NCBI GenBank assembly: GCA_029571215.1
Contig: JAKPTE010000016.1
Location: 1-64,000, forward strand
Reading direction: 5' to 3'
Source: Bacteroidota bacterium
GTDB taxonomy: Bacteria > Bacteroidota > Bacteroidia > Bacteroidales > JAAYUG01
Length of the DNA stretch: 64,000 bases
The notes under the pieces were generated by a model. That model had not been told where the DNA came from and searched no databases. It saw nothing but the letters and a program-made list of their open reading frames with translations. The position numbers and the translations under genes were made by a program. Of this stretch, positions 17,757-26,266 are shown one piece after another; positions within the stretch are counted from its first letter, which is position 1; each line of letters starts with the position of its first letter.

Positions 17757-18074
17757 ATGAGTATTTTTCAATACATAGCTGAACAGCGCATCAGGGAAGC
17801 TTATGAAAAAGGAGAATTTGACAACCTTCCCGGATATGGCATGCCCATTGACAACAGCGACTATTTTGCGGTACCCGCTGAAGAAAGAATTGCGGTTCAC
17901 ATTATGAAGAATGCCGGGATTGTTCCCGAAGAAATCCGCATAAGAAAAAGAATCTACGAACTTACATTACTCATTAAAGGCTCTGCTGATCAGAGAGAAA
18001 AAGATTCCCTCCTAAAAGAAATTGCCTTTCTGGAAGACAACTTGTTCATCAAAACCGGAAAAACGATTCCCTGA
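17757..18074 (+). CDS. DUF1992 (DnaJ homologue subfamily C member 28-like) protein
   Basis: Small cytoplasmic protein of the DUF1992 family. The signature runs IAEQRIREAYEKGEFDNLPGYG, then VPAEERIAVHIMKNAGIVPEE, as in the conserved domain of DNAJC28-like proteins and bacterial YhdN-type proteins. Function is unknown. The ORF-track start at 17700 is TTG. ATG 17757 gives MSIFQYIAEQRIRE, which starts just before the domain; ATG 17730 is possible. The gene is divergent from the M1 peptidase gene and ends 9 bp from the convergent DUF5916 gene. Confidence 0.85.
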   Translation: MSIFQYIAEQRIREAYEKGEFDNLPGYGMPIDNSDYFAVPAEERIAVHIMKNAGIVPEEIRIRKRIYELTLLIKGSADQREKDSLLKEIAFLEDNLFIKTGKTIP

Positions 18075-18083
18075 TGAAGGAGA

Positions 18084-20276
18084 TCAGTTGAACCAGTATG
18101 AGAGTTTGGCCACCACTCCCCTGCTTTTGTTTCTGAAGTTTTCAGGCCAGGTGTTATCGGTATAGACAAGATAAAAATCGCTCACGGGAGCAAAACGATA
18201 CTGGAAACGCACGTTAAGATTCAGGTTATCAATCTGATTGTTGTACTGAACAAAGGTTGTAAGAAAGAGCTTATCAGTAAATGTAAGATCCACCTTAGGA
18301 CCGAGGAGCAGAAGGTTGGCACTGTTATAAGGCTCAGGAAGAACGATGCTGTTATAAGCTCCTGTCAAAGCCAGGCTGGCGTAAGGCTGAATACGGTAAT
18401 TCAGCTGGCCTTCAACAGAAAACCGGGAACCATTATAAAAGCCCCCGTAAAGAACTGACAGCACAATGTTGAGTGGTTTGCGTAAATCGGATGAATATCC
18501 GGCTGCTACCTCGTTCCAGTGATAGGAAGAGCCTGCAATGAGGCTATCGCCTCCGGTGTGCGTCGGATCAAAAGGAGCCTGAAGCCGGATGTACATATCA
18601 TTTACCTGAACATAAAACAGCCGCTTGTTCATCATCTCAGCAAAATACCTTGCCTGCAGATTTCTGTCAGAAACGGAAAAATCAGATGTGAAGTACAAGA
18701 CCGGTGTAAGAATGAAACCATGGTTAGCCACGCGTCCACCTGAAGGAAAGAATTTATATTGCAGAACAGGATTGAGAAGGTAGTATCCCGTACGTTGCAC
18801 ATAACCAACTTCGGCGAGATAATCTTTGCCTACCCAGGTCTGAGCCAGAGTTGCTTTGACAAACTGGTTTTCAAAGGTCAGGCTGGCTGAAGCCGCTCCG
18901 CTTTCAGAGGAGGCGCCTGAATAAAGGGAATGATGATAGTATGCTTTCCCTGTCCAACGATGGTCGGAGCTGGCAAGGTTGTACTCCAGTCCGCCAACCC
19001 TGTTATATAAATTGTCTGTAAACGTTGAATCATTGGGTCTTTCGGTTACTTCTCTATTAATTACAAACGCCGTAATATTGGATCGGCTGAACAATTTACG
19101 CTGAAGAACGGCTACACCAAAATTGGCTCCGGCAAATTCATCCCTGCCTGAGGTCTGAATATCCATAATACCAAGCCTCCAGTTTTCCGAGAGCTTCCCG
19201 CTCAGGCGAACTCCAGCGACAATCGGGTTTTCCAGGCCTATGCGCCGCGAAAAAAAGGGACGCACTTTTTCCTCACCCAGGCTGGCAAAAATATCACTGT
19301 TCTCAAGGAAGAACTGTCGTTTTTCCGGAAAAAACAATTCAAACCGGTCGAGGTTTGTTCGCTGCTGGTCCACTTCTACCTGCGAAAAATCGGGATTTAC
19401 CGTAATATCAAGGTTCAGTGAGGTAGAGAGCATCAACTTGGCATCCGCCCCAACCTGAGCATTATAAGAAGTTGGCTTTCCGGCTTCCCTGTCAGAGGAA
19501 GCTTTAACGAGGCCATAGGGGATCAGGGAGAATCTTATCCCCGGTGCAGGAAGCCGCATAGGCCACACCATGGTACCGGTATAGGCAAGATTGGCTGTCT
19601 GAAACTGCCGCGGTACAGGAGCCCATGTTGATTTTTCATTGGTTTTTAAATCCAGCCGGCTGAAATTAATGCCCCAAACAGTGTCACCCTGAATGTAACG
19701 TATGCTTCGGAAAGGTATGGCCATTTCAGCTGTCCACCTGTCGGGATAATTTTTTACAGCCGACCTCCACTTGGTGTCCCATTCAAGGGATACGAACCCG
19801 CCGTTTGCCTGAATACCATCCCATTGGGCACCCGCAGCCGAAACTCCAAAGGCAAACCCGTTGGTCTGATCATTGTATGGATCGATGAAAGCAATGAAAT
19901 TGTCGTTGTTTCCAAAGGCAAAATCGCGACGAAGGGATTCGACCGGCCTCGGCCCCGGTAATGAATCAAAGCAAGTAACCCCAATGTAAAGAAAATCATC
20001 ATCGGCCAGAAGCCTGACCTCCGTCTGGGCAGCCGCATAACCAGTATCAGTAGGTAAAACACGGTGGAAGCGGGTGGCGGGTTCAGCCTTGTTCCACCAT
20101 GGTTCGTCAAGAATTCCATCAATATGAATTTCTTCGTTAATTGGATACACGTGAATAAAATACTGCCCCCGATTCACAGGATGATCCTGCGCATATGAAA
20201 ACATTGCCAAACATAGAAAACCACAAACAAAGATTGTAATCCGATGAAAAAATGTATGGATCATTGGAAGGTTCAT
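18084..20276 (-). CDS. DUF5916 outer-membrane protein with CBM9-like N-domain
   Basis: Large exported protein common in Bacteroidota. From ATG 20276 it begins MNLPMIHTFFHRITIFVCGFL, a signal peptide, then a CBM9-like beta-sandwich (IDGILDEPWWNKAEPATRF, QTEVRLLADDDFLYIGVTC). The DUF5916 part follows, which is predicted to form an outer-membrane beta-barrel and ends in the alternating pattern VVAKLSYWFN with a terminal aromatic residue. The ORF-track start at 20510 would run through the divergent gene's promoter, so it is rejected; 20282 and 20264 are alternatives. Function is not established; a role in transport or surface binding is only a guess. Divergent from the putative deacetylase-like gene. 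Confidence 0.85.
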   Translation of the reverse strand: MNLPMIHTFFHRITIFVCGFLCLAMFSYAQDHPVNRGQYFIHVYPINEEIHIDGILDEPWWNKAEPATRFHRVLPTDTGYAAAQTEVRLLADDDFLYIGVTCFDSLPGPRPVESLRRDFAFGNNDNFIAFIDPYNDQTNGFAFGVSAAGAQWDGIQANGGFVSLEWDTKWRSAVKNYPDRWTAEMAIPFRSIRYIQGDTVWGINFSRLDLKTNEKSTWAPVPRQFQTANLAYTGTMVWPMRLPAPGIRFSLIPYGLVKASSDREAGKPTSYNAQVGADAKLMLSTSLNLDITVNPDFSQVEVDQQRTNLDRFELFFPEKRQFFLENSDIFASLGEEKVRPFFSRRIGLENPIVAGVRLSGKLSENWRLGIMDIQTSGRDEFAGANFGVAVLQRKLFSRSNITAFVINREVTERPNDSTFTDNLYNRVGGLEYNLASSDHRWTGKAYYHHSLYSGASSESGAASASLTFENQFVKATLAQTWVGKDYLAEVGYVQRTGYYLLNPVLQYKFFPSGGRVANHGFILTPVLYFTSDFSVSDRNLQARYFAEMMNKRLFYVQVNDMYIRLQAPFDPTHTGGDSLIAGSSYHWNEVAAGYSSDLRKPLNIVLSVLYGGFYNGSRFSVEGQLNYRIQPYASLALTGAYNSIVLPEPYNSANLLLLGPKVDLTFTDKLFLTTFVQYNNQIDNLNLNVRFQYRFAPVSDFYLVYTDNTWPENFRNKSRGVVAKLSYWFN

Positions 20277-20298
20277 AGACATAAGCTTCAAAAATACA

Positions 20299-20306
20299 TA
20301 TCTTTG
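20299..20306 (+). promoter_or_regulatory. -7 box of the 616-aa exported protein gene
   Basis: TATCTTTG is a perfect match to TAnnTTTG, 19 nt before ATG 20326. The implied leader is about 13 nt. No TTTG is seen at the -33 position. Confidence 0.5.
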
Positions 20307-20325
20307 ATTATGCCAAACTACTGTT

Positions 20326-22176
20326 ATGAAAAAAAACTTTCTCCGACTCACGATTTTACTACTTTTTATCCAATACCCTTTGAAAGCACAAGAGAGAAAT
20401 GTGCTGGTATTATTCCGGGGAACAACGCCTGATGCAAAGCAGGTGACTGCATACATCATTCCGTGGCTCGAACATCTGGGTGTACCATTCCAAAGCATTG
20501 ACCTTGACATAGAAAAAGCTACGGTAACCAGTAATACAGCCCTTGTTATTCTTGGTCATTCAGGAATTTTCAAACGTCAGAAGTACTGGAAAAAATTCGA
20601 AAAAGAACTGATAGTGAAGGGAACTGGATTAATAGCATTTCAGAGCCCGGATCTCAGGAATCACCAGAAGGATTCTGTTGTTGAAATCCGTTTTGTGAAG
20701 AAGCATTATATTACACAAAATCATGCTGTGCCTGGAACATTTGCCCTTGCAGGAAAGATGAAACTTCCCCGTAAAAATTCTCTGCAGGGCGAAGAATTGC
20801 TGGAAGCAGGAGGAGTTCCCGTTCTTGAAGTCGATAAAAAAGGTTCATCACGTCGCGTCTGGTGGAGCACAGCTGAATGGATGAGTACATACGTTTCCGG
20901 TCCCCTGGGAGGACTGGATGATTTATTCTGGCGTTCTATTGTATGGGCAGCCAAAAAGCCTTTCGTTATGCACTGCCTTCCTCCGCTCGTGACCATGCGT
21001 GTTGATGATGTGGCTGGCAGGGGCGAGATATGGCATCAGACTCCTCTTTACTGGGTTGGCGTTTCAGCAAAATATGGATTTAAACCATGGCTTGGACTTT
21101 TTATATACAACCTTACTCCCGCTGCTGTGGATGAGCTTCGTTCGTATCTTCTTTCCGGAGAGGCTACCGCCGCGCCCCATGCTTTCGGAAGGCCTAATCG
21201 TAACAACAAACGAATGGAAGGGTATCTGAAAACAGGGGATGCCAACGAATACCCTTTCTGGTATGATACCACAGCCTTCCGTTTAAGGGCTACATGGTAC
21301 GATGAATTCATCTACTTTGATCACCACAACGGCAAACCATGGAATAAGGAGGAAAACATAGACGGATTGGAAGCTGCTGACCGGTGGTGGAGAAAAAACC
21401 AGCCACTGCCCATGTCAAAATACCTGATTGCTCATTTTTATGAGTTGTCTGAAAACAATTTCCCTTTCATATGCAACCGCTGGAATATTGAATATGTTGC
21501 CCTGGGGCATCCGGTCAACCTGCCATATGCCGATTCAGTGCCATGGCTGGTATGCGGTCCGTTCCGGAAACATGAACCTCCCGGAACATGCACAAACAAC
21601 CCAGCCCTCAGAGGAAACCGCCCCGTTTATTATGCCGATTTTGTTACCATTAACGGCTGCAAACTGTTTAACTGCTTTACGGAAATACGCGACGATGCCG
21701 GATATGAATGGGCTCCTGACAACCATGTAGAGGCCACGGTTGAACGTGCTGTAAGACAGCTCAGGCGCGCACTGGATGCTAAGGTCCCGGCCGTACTATT
21801 CACCCATGAAACTGATTTTATATACCGTATCAGGCCCGAAAACTGGGAAATGATAATGGCAGGCATTCATAAGGCTATTAACCCATGGAATGCCATTTCT
21901 CTCACATGCGACAGCGCTTTAAAAATCACCAGAGCTTATGCAACCAGTTCACTTGACAGTTATTCTTTTTCAGACGAAAATATCACCCTCACTCTGAACG
22001 TTAAGGGTCATGCCGACGTTGCCACAACTGCCGAGGTATATACTGAAACAGAAAATGGTATTTCAAGTCAGCGGATTATGATACCACCGCATGATGGCTC
22101 CATGCAGGTTCCTTTTGTTTTGAAAGGATCAAGGGTCTTTCCTGAACAAAACGAACGATTACCACAAAAAAGATAG
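20326..22176 (+). CDS. Exported protein with GATase/ThuA-like N-domain and deacetylase-like core
   Basis: 616 aa with signal peptide MKKNFLRLTILLLFIQYPLKAQ. Residues about 25-110 look like a Rossmann-type GATase/ThuA-like domain (RNVLVLFRGTTPDAKQV, TALVILGHSG). From about residue 215 the sequence PPLVTMRVDDVAGRGE resembles the start of a NodB-like polysaccharide deacetylase barrel, where the DD pair binds metal. Later HFYELSEN and LFTHETDF could supply further barrel residues. I do not recognise a named family, so this is structural inference. A short beta-rich tail (about 545-616) may be a small sandwich. The next gene follows directly, sharing no overlap, and may be co-transcribed. Confidence 0.55.
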   Translation: MKKNFLRLTILLLFIQYPLKAQERNVLVLFRGTTPDAKQVTAYIIPWLEHLGVPFQSIDLDIEKATVTSNTALVILGHSGIFKRQKYWKKFEKELIVKGTGLIAFQSPDLRNHQKDSVVEIRFVKKHYITQNHAVPGTFALAGKMKLPRKNSLQGEELLEAGGVPVLEVDKKGSSRRVWWSTAEWMSTYVSGPLGGLDDLFWRSIVWAAKKPFVMHCLPPLVTMRVDDVAGRGEIWHQTPLYWVGVSAKYGFKPWLGLFIYNLTPAAVDELRSYLLSGEATAAPHAFGRPNRNNKRMEGYLKTGDANEYPFWYDTTAFRLRATWYDEFIYFDHHNGKPWNKEENIDGLEAADRWWRKNQPLPMSKYLIAHFYELSENNFPFICNRWNIEYVALGHPVNLPYADSVPWLVCGPFRKHEPPGTCTNNPALRGNRPVYYADFVTINGCKLFNCFTEIRDDAGYEWAPDNHVEATVERAVRQLRRALDAKVPAVLFTHETDFIYRIRPENWEMIMAGIHKAINPWNAISLTCDSALKITRAYATSSLDSYSFSDENITLTLNVKGHADVATTAEVYTETENGISSQRIMIPPHDGSMQVPFVLKGSRVFPEQNERLPQKR

Positions 22177-22692
22177 ATGCTTTTGATCATGCGAAAAACA
22201 AAGATGGCTTCAAATCTGGAAAGGCTCATCAGACTCGCCGATGAGACTTTTGCTGTGCGGAACGATCCCAACCAGCTGAATGTTAATGAAGAAATTATGT
22301 CACGTCTTCGGAGAATTCATCCCCGTACCCTATCGGAATTTAACGACGCCAACGGTCCGGTTGCATGGGTACTGGTAATTCCAACCACACTTGAGCTGAT
22401 GAATCAATTTCTGAAGGAAGAGATTTCAGAAAAGGAGTTGTTCGACCTGACCCCCGAAAAGGCCAAATTTGATGCGCTCTATCTTTGTTCCGCGCTGGTA
22501 TTGGAAGAATACAGAAGGAGAGGGATTGTCAAAAATTTGGTTCTGGAGGCTATTTCAGAAATCAGAAAAGATCACCCGTTGCAGGCACTTTTTGTATGGC
22601 CGTTTACGAGAGAAGGGGAACTGGTAGCCGAAGCAATTGCTCAATCCGTATCTTTACCCCTGTTTAAGAGAAAGGACAGGAAAAATCATTAA
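22177..22692 (+). CDS. GNAT-like acetyltransferase
   Basis: A 171-aa predicted cytoplasmic protein. The segment LYLCSALVLEEYRRRGIVKNLVLEAI looks like the beta4-alpha3 acetyl-CoA pyrophosphate loop of GNAT enzymes (R/QxxGxG/A as RRRGIV). The remaining fold is compatible, but the substrate is unknown. The start is uncertain: ATG 22177, 22189 (MRKTKMASN) and 22204 (MASNLERL) are in frame; the last fits the conserved part best. It lies immediately downstream of the exported 616-aa protein gene, with no intergenic space from the first ATG. Confidence 0.6.
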   Translation: MLLIMRKTKMASNLERLIRLADETFAVRNDPNQLNVNEEIMSRLRRIHPRTLSEFNDANGPVAWVLVIPTTLELMNQFLKEEISEKELFDLTPEKAKFDALYLCSALVLEEYRRRGIVKNLVLEAISEIRKDHPLQALFVWPFTREGELVAEAIAQSVSLPLFKRKDRKNH

Positions 22693-22797
22693 ACCTTTTC
22701 ATAGCCCTGCTCAAAAAAGGATATCACACAATGAGAAAGCCAAGGGAAATTTCTGGACAAAAAATATTGAAATTCAAACCTTTTTATGAGTGAGTAT

Positions 22798-22819
22798 TTT
22801 TTGTACTTTAGTACAAAAA
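22798..22819. promoter_or_regulatory. Perfect 9-bp inverted repeat before mscL
   Basis: TTTTTGTAC (22798-22806) and GTACAAAAA (22811-22819) flank TTTA, ending 18 nt before the mscL ATG. TACTTTAG (22804-22811) within it resembles a -7 box with one mismatch. It may be an operator over the promoter. As a terminator for the upstream gene it would be AT-rich and lack a T-tract. Confidence 0.4.
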
Positions 22820-22837
22820 CCCTAAATTCATTATCCC

Positions 22838-23239
22838 ATGAAACTTGTTGATGAATTCAAAGCCTTTGCCCTGAAAGGGAATGTAGTTGACATGGCCGTA
22901 GGTATCATAATCGGAGCGGCTTTTGGTAAAATCGTCAGTTCGTTGGTAAACGATGTGATCATGCCCCCTCTCGGTCTGCTGATTGGAGGAGTCAATTTCA
23001 CCGATCTGAAAATCACACTTAAAGCTGCCGAAGGTGTAAATCCGCCGGTAACCTTGAATTACGGAAATTTCATTCAGGTGACCTTTGATTTTCTGATTGT
23101 GGCTGCCGCCATCTTTTTTGTGATTAAAGCCATGAATTCCCTTCAGAGGAAACAGGAAACACAGGCGCCTGTCGTTCCGCCGGCTCCGTCAAGGGAAGAA
23201 ACCCTGCTGACGGAGATAAGGGACCTTCTGAAGAAATAA
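22838..23239 (+). CDS. Large-conductance mechanosensitive channel MscL
   Basis: 133-aa channel that opens on membrane tension to release solutes during osmotic downshock. It has the hallmark N-terminus [42 protein letters not shown], the TM1 region with the gate. TM2 is at about 83-104 ([23 protein letters not shown]). The cytoplasmic C-terminal helix contains [14 protein letters not shown]. Length and domain order are normal for a homopentameric inner-membrane channel. It is a single-gene unit with a palindrome immediately upstream. Confidence 0.97.
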   Translation: MKLVDEFKAFALKGNVVDMAVGIIIGAAFGKIVSSLVNDVIMPPLGLLIGGVNFTDLKITLKAAEGVNPPVTLNYGNFIQVTFDFLIVAAAIFFVIKAMNSLQRKQETQAPVVPPAPSREETLLTEIRDLLKK

Positions 23240-23506
23240 TCTTAAAAGCTGGGACGATTTTTCTGATTTTGCTTTTTTGAGTCGAATACCCTCTCTCCCT
23301 TCTTATGCTGTTTGCAACGCAGAGACAAGAGGGTGAGGATTTTTGTGAAATTCATTCAAGGATGACCATGGATTTTTCACCGGTTGTTTTGTGATCTTTT
23401 GTCTTTCATCCATGGCCATCCAGGCAACCTTTGGTAATGAAAATCTAAAGCACCGTCGTTTATTTGCGAACCTTATCTCAAAAAGGCGGAGCTGCAGAAA
23501 AGTATC

Positions 23507-24145
23507 CTAATTCTGCTTAGCTGAAAGGAATTCCCTGATACCATCCTGGGTAGCCTTCAGTGCCTTCTGCCCTTTGTGCCAGTCGGCAGGACAAACTTCA
23601 CCATGCTCCTCAAAATACTGCAAAGCATCTACCATGCGCAAGGTTTCCTCAACACTACGACCCAATGGCATATCGTTTACTACCTGGTGCCGCACAATAC
23701 CTTGTTTGTCGATAAGGAACAGCCCCCGGTATGCCTGAGGAGTACCCTGAAACACAGCCTCTCCTTCTTCATTATAATCATAAGTCCCGGCCAGAACATC
23801 GTAATTCTCAGAAATAGTCTTTGATAAATCTGCAACCAGTGGGAATTTCACTCCCTTAATTCCACCATCTTTTACATCAGTCTGAAGCCATTTCCAGTGC
23901 GAAAATTCCGAATCAGTTGAACATCCCACCACAGCTGTGTTACGCGCCTCAAATTCCTTTATTTTCTCCTGAAAAGCAAGGATTTCAGTGGGGCATACAA
24001 AGGTGAAATCAGCAGGGTAAAAGAAAAAAACTACATATTTCTTCCCTACATACTGATCGAGTGAAAAATCCTGTACAATTTCATTACCGTTGATAACAGC
24101 CGGCGCCTTGAATTTAGGAGCTTTTTTTCCTACTAAAACTGCCAT
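23507..24145 (-). CDS. AhpC/Prx-type 2-Cys peroxiredoxin
   Basis: Thiol peroxidase of 212 aa that reduces H2O2 and organic hydroperoxides. The peroxidatic cysteine is in YPADFTFVCPTEI (about residue 51) and the resolving cysteine in GEVCPADWHKGQ (about 175). The catalytic-pocket Thr and Arg positions are present (FTFVCPT; RGLFLIDKQG follows the expected order). Size and motifs fit typical 2-Cys AhpC-type enzymes. No ahpF lies next to it, so the reductant is probably thioredoxin or an AhpF encoded elsewhere. Its own minus-strand promoter is visible upstream. Confidence 0.95.
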   Translation of the reverse strand: MAVLVGKKAPKFKAPAVINGNEIVQDFSLDQYVGKKYVVFFFYPADFTFVCPTEILAFQEKIKEFEARNTAVVGCSTDSEFSHWKWLQTDVKDGGIKGVKFPLVADLSKTISENYDVLAGTYDYNEEGEAVFQGTPQAYRGLFLIDKQGIVRHQVVNDMPLGRSVEETLRMVDALQYFEEHGEVCPADWHKGQKALKATQDGIREFLSAKQN

Positions 24146-24191
24146 ATTTAATTGGTTTTAAGAGTTAAACATATCCATTAAAAACACATTA

Positions 24192-24199
24192 CAAAGATA
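24192..24199 (-). promoter_or_regulatory. -7 box of the peroxiredoxin gene
   Basis: Reading on the minus strand, TATCTTTG is a perfect TAnnTTTG box 46 nt before the start codon. No obvious -33 TTTG or peroxide-responsive operator was recognised. Confidence 0.5.
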
Positions 24200-24217
24200 C
24201 ACAAAAAGAGTAATTTC

Positions 24218-26122
24218 TTACCGAAATGAAATAATGTCTGGTTTACGAACAAAAAAGTCTGGGAATTTAATGCGGCTCATGGTTCCAAAAACAAACATGG
24301 CAGAATTCATTCCGGGAAGTTTTTCTGGATAAAAAATCATCCCTGCCTGGAATGTATCGAAGACCAACCGTTCATTTCTGATACGGATACCAAAACCGGT
24401 TCCTGTATAAAAGGAATCATTCATAATAAACTGTGTTTCGCTCCCGATCCAGCCAGCATCGAGAAAGCCATAGAACGCAGGGCGAAAACCCAGTACGTAC
24501 CAGGGGGTAAACAAAACCGATTCTCCCTTGAGCATCAACCGCTTTTTACCGTGAACAAGGCGGCCGTCATATCCGGTAAGGCCGTCGGGCTCCCTGATGT
24601 AAAGAAATTCATCTTCAAACCTGTTTATACCAAGAGTATAGTCTAATTTGATAAAATGCCTGAAATAAAACCTATTGAAAACTACCAGGTTGGTGAAGGC
24701 GTTCATGTTATACCGAAATACGCCCTGCTCGAGCTGGCCGTGATGAAGGAATCCTCCCAGTTCCAATTTTGTGTAAAGATATGCCAGCCGTCCAACATAA
24801 TAACCTTTTGAAAAGGAGAAACCCGAATAGAATCGGGTGTAATATTCATTCCATTCCACTCCACCCAAAATGGTAAGCATAGAACCAAAAGGAATATCTT
24901 CTGTCCGGCCAAAACTGTAAACAAGATTGGTCCTGTAAAAATCCTGAGCTGTAAAGGAAAGGGATCCCACCAGGAGTGTTTTGTTCTGATAAGGATAGAG
25001 CCAATAAGGTTCGACCTCACTGGGACGCTCATAGAAAGCATCCCTGCTGAGGCTTCCTGCAAAGACGATATTGTTTCTGTTTCGTGTGAACCAGTTTTCG
25101 GTTTGCACTGGAAAAGCTTTGCCAACCCAGATGGAGTATGTATTCCCGCCAATGGCGACTGGCCAGACAAGAGAATCATGAATCCACGCTGTTTGCAGAA
25201 CCCGACCCTTTGTCCATTCTATACCTCCGGCATACCGGACGCCTGATGTATAGAAATCACGACTTAAATTCAGATTCCAAAGGTTTTCCCGATAACCAGT
25301 TACATAATTCAGCCGGGCATCAACAAAGGAACCCATGATATTTTTCACTTTCAGAAGTCCTTCATATCCAACCACAGGTGCATGATCCGGATCCCATCGA
25401 AGGATATGGTCCACCTCATATCCGGTACCCAGAAAATTCTGATCCCACACACGCAATTTCCCTTTCTGTGCATCACTCAATTCAAGGGAAAAAGCTTTAG
25501 CGAGCACATCTTTGGTTACTACCAAAACATCCACACTGTCGGTTCCAATCGGACTAAGATAAATACGGGCATCTTCCACCGATGGAATTTCACGCAGCAA
25601 TCGCTCATTATCGGCAATTAGATCCGCTTTTACCACAGTTCCGGGATGTACGAGCATATGATTCATCAGAACCCGATCGGAAGTATAAAAATGCATGCGG
25701 TTTATTCCGCGTTCAATCCAGTTTTGAGGTGCTGCAGTTGTATCCGTAACCGTCGGGCCAAAGATTTCGAGTTTTCTTAACTGAATTTTCCTGATGATTC
25801 TTCCTTCAAATTCCTGGTATGCCAGAATACCCTGTTCGGTTTGCAACGTGTCGCGCAATGGTTTCCTGTTGGAGGGAACCACCACAATATTGTGGATTAC
25901 TTTAGCCCAGTATTGCCGGGCTGCTTTCTCCTCAAGCTTATGAAAAAATAATTCGGTTTTTTGCTTTTTCAATGAATCCGGAGCCAGGAGGAGCGTATCG
26001 GGAGACGGAATAATTCTTCTTCGTGCAGCAGAAAGGGAATCTGGCCTTACAGTTCCTGCCAGAACGGATACGGTCCAGAGTACCGGAAATACAAAGCGAA
26101 TCATCAAAAGCCCCATGCTCAT
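24218..26122 (-). CDS. POTRA/beta-barrel outer-membrane protein (BamA/TamA-like)
   Basis: Predicted outer-membrane protein, about 634 aa from ATG 26122 (MSMGLLMIRFVFPVLWTVSVLAG, signal peptide). ATG 26116 and 26104 are alternatives; the ORF-track start gives no signal peptide. Residues about 110-240 look like POTRA-type units (IRKIQLRKLEIFGPTV, RLLREIPSVEDARIYLSPI, VDVLVVTKDV). The rest is rich in alternating beta-strands, as in Omp85-family barrels. It is shorter than BamA and has fewer POTRA units. It may help insert or export surface proteins, but that is inference. It lies downstream of nothing on its strand and is divergent from addA. Confidence 0.7.
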   Translation of the reverse strand: MSMGLLMIRFVFPVLWTVSVLAGTVRPDSLSAARRRIIPSPDTLLLAPDSLKKQKTELFFHKLEEKAARQYWAKVIHNIVVVPSNRKPLRDTLQTEQGILAYQEFEGRIIRKIQLRKLEIFGPTVTDTTAAPQNWIERGINRMHFYTSDRVLMNHMLVHPGTVVKADLIADNERLLREIPSVEDARIYLSPIGTDSVDVLVVTKDVLAKAFSLELSDAQKGKLRVWDQNFLGTGYEVDHILRWDPDHAPVVGYEGLLKVKNIMGSFVDARLNYVTGYRENLWNLNLSRDFYTSGVRYAGGIEWTKGRVLQTAWIHDSLVWPVAIGGNTYSIWVGKAFPVQTENWFTRNRNNIVFAGSLSRDAFYERPSEVEPYWLYPYQNKTLLVGSLSFTAQDFYRTNLVYSFGRTEDIPFGSMLTILGGVEWNEYYTRFYSGFSFSKGYYVGRLAYLYTKLELGGFLHHGQLEQGVFRYNMNAFTNLVVFNRFYFRHFIKLDYTLGINRFEDEFLYIREPDGLTGYDGRLVHGKKRLMLKGESVLFTPWYVLGFRPAFYGFLDAGWIGSETQFIMNDSFYTGTGFGIRIRNERLVFDTFQAGMIFYPEKLPGMNSAMFVFGTMSRIKFPDFFVRKPDIISFR

Positions 26123-26266
26123 CGCACCGCATATTGTTTTGCTACCAGAACTCAATTTGAAATTGACTGCAGGCCACTGGGTAAAAATACACAAAGATTG
26201 TGGAAAAAAGGTAAGAGCATGTTGCAGGGAATTCGTTTAATTTTATCCATTCATCCACCAAACATC

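Noticed and set aside
23366-23415. CCATGGAT/ATCCATGG inverted repeat between mscL and the peroxiredoxin gene
   Set aside because: Arms are 8 bp with a 34-nt loop and no T-tract; it could easily occur by chance, so it is not called a terminator.
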